NCBI RefSeq assembly: GCF_028462125.1
Contig: NZ_CP115468.1
Span: 2,323,097-2,387,096 of the forward strand
Length of the DNA stretch: 64,000 nucleotides
Direction: 5' to 3'
Source of the DNA: Leptospira sp. GIMC2001
Lineage (GTDB): Bacteria > Spirochaetota > Leptospiria > Leptospirales > Leptospiraceae
The position numbers were made by a program, and so were the translations under genes. Shown one piece after another: positions 59,336 through 64,000 of the stretch. Within the stretch, counting starts at the first letter, position 1, and every line of letters begins with the position of its first letter. The notes under the pieces are model-generated. The model was not told where the DNA came from and searched no databases. It saw only the letters and a list, made by a program, of their open reading frames with translations.

Positions 59336-60201
59336 AAATAGATGAAGATAACGAATTCCCACTCCCTTTTTGGTTTGTAACACTGTGTTTTTTTAAGAAT
59401 ATTTGGAGGTTTTTGCAAAAGTTACGTAGATCATCATCTAAAACGATGCCAATAAATAATTTACAAACTCTTCCTTTGAATATCGGCCATCGTGGCGCAA
59501 AAGCCGTTTTACCTGAGAATTCGATGGAAGGATTTCGATATGCTAAGGAATTTGCCGATGGTTTTGAGCTAGATACACAACTCTGTGCTACGGGTGAACC
59601 GGTTGTTTTGCATGATTCAACCTTAGATAGAACGACCAACCATAAGGGCAAAATTCTAAACATAAAATCATCTGAATTAGAAACAATACTTCTAACGAAT
59701 CGAGAAAGACTTCCTTTGTTAATAGAAGTAATCTCAGATTTTCACAAATCCACTTTGATAAATGTGGAAATCAAAAAAGAATCCACTGTTGAACTTACTA
59801 AAAAATCTGCCAAAAATATAGCGGGAATTCTCAATTTGTATCCAGGCAATATCGTAGTATCCTCCTTTTCACCTTTGGCAATTTATTATTTCCATAAGTA
59901 TTCGAAGAAGATAGCAACCGCGCAGTTGATTGCCGATCTCAAACAAACTGGAAGAAAGAAACTTTTGAATTCTCTATTTTTTGCATCCGCGAATGGATCT
60001 TCGACTGTCGTTTGGGAGAAATCGATTGCATTGAATGATTTTCCAAGAAATCAAAAAACCAAACAACTTGGATACAAAATCTGGGTCTATACGTCCAATT
60101 CTGAAGATGAATGGAAGACTCTCACCGAACAAAAAATAGATGCAATCATTACCGATGATCCAAAGAAACTTAAGACTTTTCTGACCACTGTGAAAGTTTA
60201 G
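59332..60201 (+). CDS. Glycerophosphodiester phosphodiesterase
   Basis: 289 residues. GDPD motifs: H53-R54 in GHRGAKAVLPENS, E79-x-D81 in FELDTQL, H94 in VVLHDSTLDRTT, and 'INVEIK'. Hydrolyses glycerophosphodiesters to glycerol-3-phosphate and alcohol. The start at 59332 is coupled to the upstream stop; it gives a ~38-residue extension before the domain, and ATG 59446 is an alternative start. The 3' end overlaps the convergent peptide-transporter gene by 32 bp. Confidence 0.88.
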   Translation: MKIDEDNEFPLPFWFVTLCFFKNIWRFLQKLRRSSSKTMPINNLQTLPLNIGHRGAKAVLPENSMEGFRYAKEFADGFELDTQLCATGEPVVLHDSTLDRTTNHKGKILNIKSSELETILLTNRERLPLLIEVISDFHKSTLINVEIKKESTVELTKKSAKNIAGILNLYPGNIVVSSFSPLAIYYFHKYSKKIATAQLIADLKQTGRKKLLNSLFFASANGSSTVVWEKSIALNDFPRNQKTKQLGYKIWVYTSNSEDEWKTLTEQKIDAIITDDPKKLKTFLTTVKV

Positions 60202-61501
60202 GACGTAGTACAAGGAGAATTATTCCTGCAATCATTGCGAGAACTACAAATACTCCAAAGAAAGTATCCATTCCTATCTCATTTGCAATTCCAGAAAATA
60301 CGCCACCTGCATAATGAGCGATTGCATTGGATAGAAACCACATTCCCATAAGCAATCCACCCAATCGAGGTGGCGACATGCTCGAAACCATAGAAAGTCC
60401 AACGGGTGATAGACAGAGTTCTCCTAGAGTATTGAATAGGTAGGCAAGAATCAACCAATGCAAAGATGCAATTCCGTACTGATTGTATTCTCTTGCTCCC
60501 AGAACAAGGCAGACAAAACCGAAACTCAAAAGAAATAATCCAATGGAAAACTTAAAAGCTGAATCTGGTTCGAGAGATTTTTTGCCAAGGACAGTCCATA
60601 ATTTTGCAAACAAAGGAGCAAGTAAGAGTATAAACACTGGGTTTACTGATTGAAATACAGATGCGGGAATTGTAAAATTCAGAACAGTTCGATCTACAAA
60701 TCGATCTGCAAATAGATTCATGGAAGATCCAGCCTGTTCAAAAGCAGACCAAAAGAAAATGGAAAAAAATGTGAGAACAAGAATCACCTTGATTCGTGAG
60801 ATTTCTACTTGTGTTAGTTGATTGGATATGATCTTAGTTTGGAACAAATTGTTCGCAAGCGGACGCCTCCCCATCGAATCAGGAATCAACTTCTGACCTA
60901 GAAGAAAAATCAAAAGACCAACACCCATCCCGATTCCTGCCGCACCAAATCCATAATGCCAACCGATTGCCTCTCCCAAATATCCGCATAAGATCGGTCC
61001 AAAGAATCCACCTAGATTGATTCCCATGTAAAAAATCGTATATCCGCTATCTTTTAAATTGGTTCGATCTTCATAGAGACGACCGACAAGACTTGACATA
61101 TTGGGCTTAAAGAATCCATTCCCAATGATAAGAAAACTCAAACCAGCAAAGAAGAAACCGAGCCCATCACAAGCAAGCAAAAGATGCCCGATTCCCATTA
61201 GAATCGCTCCAATGATAATGGAATGGCGAAAACCCAAATACCTGTCAGCAATCCATCCACCAAATATTGGAGTTAAATAAACAAGACCAGTATAGGCTCC
61301 ATACAATTGTCCAGCTTCTCTATCGGTAAAGTGCAAAAATTTGACTGCATACAAAACCAATAGAGCGCGCATCCCGTAATAACTAAACCTCTCCCACATT
61401 TCCGTGAGAAATAAAACTGGCAAAGCCTTAGGATGTCCAACTCGAGTTGTGGATGACAAAGTTTCGTTTGGTTTCAATGGGAGATTATTGGATTGATCCA
61501 T
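60170..61501 (-). CDS. Proton-dependent oligopeptide transporter (POT/PTR2 family)
   Basis: 443 residues with about 12 membrane helices. The proton-binding motif ExxERFxYYG is present as EMWERFSYYGMRALLVLY, followed by 'GGWIADRYLGFRHSI' (MFS loop signature) and the PTR2 motif region 'FYMGINLGGFFGPILCGYLGE'. Imports di- and tripeptides with protons. Convergent 32-bp overlap with the phosphodiesterase gene. Confidence 0.92.
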   Translation of the reverse strand: MDQSNNLPLKPNETLSSTTRVGHPKALPVLFLTEMWERFSYYGMRALLVLYAVKFLHFTDREAGQLYGAYTGLVYLTPIFGGWIADRYLGFRHSIIIGAILMGIGHLLLACDGLGFFFAGLSFLIIGNGFFKPNMSSLVGRLYEDRTNLKDSGYTIFYMGINLGGFFGPILCGYLGEAIGWHYGFGAAGIGMGVGLLIFLLGQKLIPDSMGRRPLANNLFQTKIISNQLTQVEISRIKVILVLTFFSIFFWSAFEQAGSSMNLFADRFVDRTVLNFTIPASVFQSVNPVFILLLAPLFAKLWTVLGKKSLEPDSAFKFSIGLFLLSFGFVCLVLGAREYNQYGIASLHWLILAYLFNTLGELCLSPVGLSMVSSMSPPRLGGLLMGMWFLSNAIAHYAGGVFSGIANEIGMDTFFGVFVVLAMIAGIILLVLRPKLSQWSEKS

Positions 61502-61573
61502 TAGATAATAAATTTTATCGCAATTTTGTTTTTAAAGTTTATAATATTCAATATTCATAAATACAAATTCTAT

Positions 61574-62140
61574 TTAGTTTTTGGCACGAGAAATCCAGAT
61601 AGGTTCTTTGAAATTTTCTTCCCTATTCGCATATCTCGCTGCAACAAATAAAAAGTCACTCAATCGATTGATAAAGATCATGGACAGTTGCGGAATATCC
61701 AATCCGGCTTCTCGCTCTTTTACCATCGACCTTTCTAGTCTTCGGCAAATCGTTCTTGCTTGATGCAAAAAGGATGCTTGCTTCGATCCACCTGGCAATA
61801 CAAAATGCTTGAGACTCTCCAATTCATTCGTCCACTCATCCATTTTTGTTTCGAGAAAATGAATATCACTCTCTAAAATAATCGGGCTTACACTTCCATT
61901 CACTTCCAATTTCTGAAAACCAGCAAGCTCAGACCCCAATTCAAAAAGTAAATTTTGTACATTGGAGAGTGATTCCCTCAACTGAGAATTGTCTCTTAGA
62001 AAAGACAGAGCTATTCCAATTACAGAATTGAGTTCATCACTCGTTCCATAAAGCTCAACCCTAGGATCAAATTTCTTGACACGTCCACCCATAGCGAGTG
62101 AAGTCTCGCCCTTATCACCTGTTTTTGTATATATTTTCAT
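61574..62140 (-). CDS. PduO-type cob(I)alamin adenosyltransferase
   Basis: 188 residues. The N-terminal ATP-binding signature KIYTKTGDKGETSLAMGGRVKK and 'VELYGTSDELNSVIG' and the C-terminal RRLERSMVKE, INRLSDFLFVAAR are diagnostic of the PduO/MMAB family. Adds the adenosyl group to cobalamin. I see no cobalamin riboswitch upstream in the short gap to the flagellin gene. Confidence 0.93.
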   Translation of the reverse strand: MKIYTKTGDKGETSLAMGGRVKKFDPRVELYGTSDELNSVIGIALSFLRDNSQLRESLSNVQNLLFELGSELAGFQKLEVNGSVSPIILESDIHFLETKMDEWTNELESLKHFVLPGGSKQASFLHQARTICRRLERSMVKEREAGLDIPQLSMIFINRLSDFLFVAARYANREENFKEPIWISRAKN

Positions 62141-62170
62141 ATTATGTAACGTTATTTGCCAAAATCTTTG

Positions 62171-62199
62171 TTGACAAATTCTTTTTTATATCTTAAGTT
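62171..62199 (+). promoter_or_regulatory. Possible sigma70-like promoter for flagellin
   Basis: TTGACA at 62171-62176, 17-bp spacer, weak -10 TAAGTT at 62194-62199. The -35 is perfect but the -10 is poor. I do not see a sigma28 GCCGATAA box. It lies about 110 bp before the flagellin start, leaving a long leader. Confidence 0.4.
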
Positions 62200-62220
62200 C
62201 AAAATTGCGAAGCTTTCCAA

Positions 62221-62283
62221 TACGATTATCGTAACCTTGGATATGTAACTTGAATCAAGTTGTAAAAAATCGGACGGATCCGA
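62221..62283 (+). promoter_or_regulatory. Three consecutive palindromes in the flagellin leader
   Basis: TACGAT-T-ATCGTA (62221-62233), AACTTGA-A-TCAAGTT (62247-62261) and the small hairpin TCGGA-CGGA-TCCGA (62270-62283). The third has GGA in its four-base loop, and another GGA lies in the Shine-Dalgarno AAAGGAG (62294-62300), the arrangement used by CsrA at some flagellin leaders. Regulatory use is inference. Confidence 0.4.
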
Positions 62284-62308
62284 GAAAAAAAGCAAAGGAG
62301 TGTCTCTC

Positions 62309-63160
62309 ATGAAAATCAATCATAATATCAGCGCCCTCACATCCAATCGAGTTCTAAAAGAAACCAATAATGCCATGGATAAATCCATGGAAAGGCTCTC
62401 AACTGGAATGCGTATCAATCGTCCAGGTGACGATGCTCCGAGCTTTGCTGTATCCGAGAGACTAAGAACCCAGATTCGAGGACTTGCTCAAGCTGAGAGA
62501 AATGCTCAGGACGGTCTCTCCTTTTTGCAAGTTACAGAAGGCTCATTAGATCAAGTCAATGGAATCCTTCAGAGACTGCGAGAATTATCCGTTCAAACTG
62601 CGAATGGAATCTATTCCACCGAAGACCGGCAATTGGTTCAATTAGAAGTGTCTCAATTGATTGAGGAAGTGGATCGGATTGGCAAAACTGCCGAATTCAA
62701 CCGAATTAGACCTTTAGATGGAAGATTTTCCCGTGCTCTTAGCAGTCCCATGTTATTGCATGTTGGAGCGAATCAAGATGAGAAATTATCCATTTATATT
62801 GGAACTATGAATGCATCCACTTTGAAATTGACCAATGGAGAAAAGAAATCATCGCTATCAACACCAGCTAACGCAAATGATTTGATCAGTCTGATTGATG
62901 ATGCCATTGGTAAAGTAAATAAACAAAGAGCAGAACTAGGTGCTTACTACAATCGACTAGAACTAACTATTGGATCACTTTCCAATAATTATGTAAGTAT
63001 GGTCGCATCCGAATCGCGTATCAGAGACGCAGACATGGCAGAAGAAGTTGTTGAATTTGTTCGAAACCAAGTTTTGACCAAGTCCGGCACAGCTATGGTT
63101 GCTCAAGCCAACTCAAGACCCGACCAAGTGATAAAATTGCTTTCGGATCGATTCGGATGA
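62309..63160 (+). CDS. flaB: Flagellin core protein (FlaB family)
   Basis: 283 residues from ATG 62309, with AAAGGAG eight bases upstream; a GTG at 62300 is part of that site. N-terminal D0/D1 (KINHNISALTSNRVLKETNNAMDKSMERLSTGMRIN) and C-terminal D1/D0 (VASESRIRDADMAEEVVEFVRNQVLTKSGTAMVAQ) regions are classical; the variable centre is short, as in spirochaete FlaB. Assembles into the periplasmic flagellar filament. Followed 46 bp later by an OmpA-family lipoprotein gene. Confidence 0.96.
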   Translation: MKINHNISALTSNRVLKETNNAMDKSMERLSTGMRINRPGDDAPSFAVSERLRTQIRGLAQAERNAQDGLSFLQVTEGSLDQVNGILQRLRELSVQTANGIYSTEDRQLVQLEVSQLIEEVDRIGKTAEFNRIRPLDGRFSRALSSPMLLHVGANQDEKLSIYIGTMNASTLKLTNGEKKSSLSTPANANDLISLIDDAIGKVNKQRAELGAYYNRLELTIGSLSNNYVSMVASESRIRDADMAEEVVEFVRNQVLTKSGTAMVAQANSRPDQVIKLLSDRFG

Positions 63161-63206
63161 AAGAAAAAAGAAATCAATATATTGATTTGAGAGAATAGAG
63201 AGGAGA

Positions 63207-63923
63207 ATGAATTTGAAGAAGATTATTATTTTGGCTGTAGCCATGTCACTTATGAGCGGATGCTCGGAAAATGCAAAAAGATTATTGATGGCAACTGGTA
63301 TTGGTTGTGGAACTGGTCTTGCTTTTGGAGCTGTCTATGATGAGATGCAAAGAGCAAAAGACGGCAAAGAAAGAAAGAAACTGGAAAACCAAGTGTTCAA
63401 CGTTTTCAAAAAAAGAAAAGAGCAGAACAAAGGTAAGATGGTTGGTCTAGCAACTGGATGTCTAGCTGGACTAGGAACTGGACTTTATCTAAATATGATG
63501 CATGAAGACATCAAAGAAAACTTTAAAGACCGTGGAATTGAACTAGAAAAAGAAACAGAAAACGGTGAGACCGCAGCTCTAAAAGTTAAAATGGATGGTG
63601 GAATTTCTTTCGAAGATGGTAAATCTGACCTTAAAGGTGTAGGTAAAGCCAATATCGATAAACTATCTGAAGCACTACTTGCTTATCCAGAAACCAATAT
63701 TGGAATTGCTGGACATGCGAATAGAACAGGTTCTGAATCTGTAAACCAAGCTCTATCTGAGAGCCGTGCGAAAGAAGTATCTGGTTTATTGAAAGACAAT
63801 GGCGTTGCAGGATCTAGATTAACTAGTGTTAAAGGATATGCATCACAACAACCTCTTCCAGGTAAGTCTCCTCAAGACGGAGCGAACCGAAGAGTGGAAG
63901 TAGAAATTCTTCCTAAATCGTAA
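63207..63923 (+). CDS. OmpA-family lipoprotein (Loa22-like architecture)
   Basis: 238 residues. Signal peptide with lipobox LMSGC (Cys19), two glycine-rich hydrophobic stretches (ATGIGCGTGLAFGAVY and LATGCLAGLGTGLYL, resembling glycine-zipper segments), then a C-terminal OmpA peptidoglycan-binding domain (about 130-238; NIGIAGHANRTGSESVNQALSESRAKEVSGLL, QDGANRRVEVEI). Likely anchors the outer membrane to peptidoglycan. AGAGGAG precedes the ATG. A strong terminator follows. Confidence 0.9.
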   Translation: MNLKKIIILAVAMSLMSGCSENAKRLLMATGIGCGTGLAFGAVYDEMQRAKDGKERKKLENQVFNVFKKRKEQNKGKMVGLATGCLAGLGTGLYLNMMHEDIKENFKDRGIELEKETENGETAALKVKMDGGISFEDGKSDLKGVGKANIDKLSEALLAYPETNIGIAGHANRTGSESVNQALSESRAKEVSGLLKDNGVAGSRLTSVKGYASQQPLPGKSPQDGANRRVEVEILPKS

Positions 63924-63946
63924 ATTTACCAAAATTTATAAAAAGC

Positions 63947-63980
63947 AAAAGCCTGGGTTTTTACATCCAGGCTTTTTTTT
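63947..63980 (+). terminator. Rho-independent terminator
   Basis: Stem AAGCCTGG / CCAGGCTT with a loop of about nine bases followed by a run of eight T (63973-63980), 24 bases after the OmpA-lipoprotein stop codon. The A-rich 5' side would also allow partial function in reverse. Confidence 0.9.
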
Positions 63981-64000
63981 ATCTAAAACTGAATTGAATC

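Overview
The window looks like chromosome from a Leptospira-type spirochaete. The composition is AT-rich. It encodes a core flagellin of the spirochaete FlaB type, an OmpA-family lipoprotein resembling Loa22, a CHASE2-type nucleotide cyclase, an M48 peptidase and many lipoproteins. Many intergenic gaps carry degenerate palindromic repeats. The assignment rests on protein resemblance from memory; no search was run.

Layout. 1-3229 holds the end of a beta-propeller-like protein, the NAD(P)HX repair enzyme and a membrane-anchored hypothetical. 3230-3872 is a repeat-filled gap. 3873-5850 is a minus-strand operon: a lipoprotein and a polyphosphate:nucleotide phosphotransferase whose two PPK2 domains are separate, overlapping genes. 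5886-29415 is a large RHS/YD-repeat locus on the minus strand. One full-length SpvB/TcdB/RHS protein (22360-29415) stands upstream of three 5'-truncated RHS genes and one RHS scrap. Each complete unit ends in its own C-terminal tip and is followed at once by one or two small exported proteins, mostly lipoproteins. The units are separated by four copies of a spacer element. The largest copy (18784-21826) carries an rve-type transposase and a DUF1016-staphylococcal nuclease fusion; the other three are internally deleted copies keeping only the last 43 codons (stop included) of the transposase. This looks like a modular polymorphic-toxin or surface-antigen array with an associated mobile element and is the main point of interest.

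29531-32507 is a plus-strand operon divergent from the full-length RHS gene (beta-barrel-like protein, kelch lipoprotein, membrane protein). 32508-34072 holds an Rpn/PD-(D/E)XK transposase-like gene flanked by repeat DNA.

34073-63980 is mostly housekeeping: a TPR protein with an Mrr-like end, an ABC permease/ATPase pair, ROK kinase, HIT protein, LPG-synthase-like flippase, tRNA-Asp, PgsA-like enzyme, MgtE, CDF metal exporter, UvrA with a short acyl-CoA-dehydrogenase-like partner, long-form SppA, CHASE2 cyclase with M48 peptidase, a lipoprotein with an OmpP1/FadL-like barrel, GH18 protein with a Sua5/TsaC gene that lacks a normal start codon, YhhQ, glycerophosphodiester phosphodiesterase, POT peptide transporter, PduO-type cobalamin adenosyltransferase, flagellin, and an OmpA lipoprotein followed by a clear terminator.

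Within the RHS locus the arrangement suggests that the truncated units are a reservoir of alternative tips that could recombine into the full-length gene through their near-identical core, and that the linked lipoproteins protect against, or present, the tips. That functional reading is inference; the modular layout itself is directly visible.
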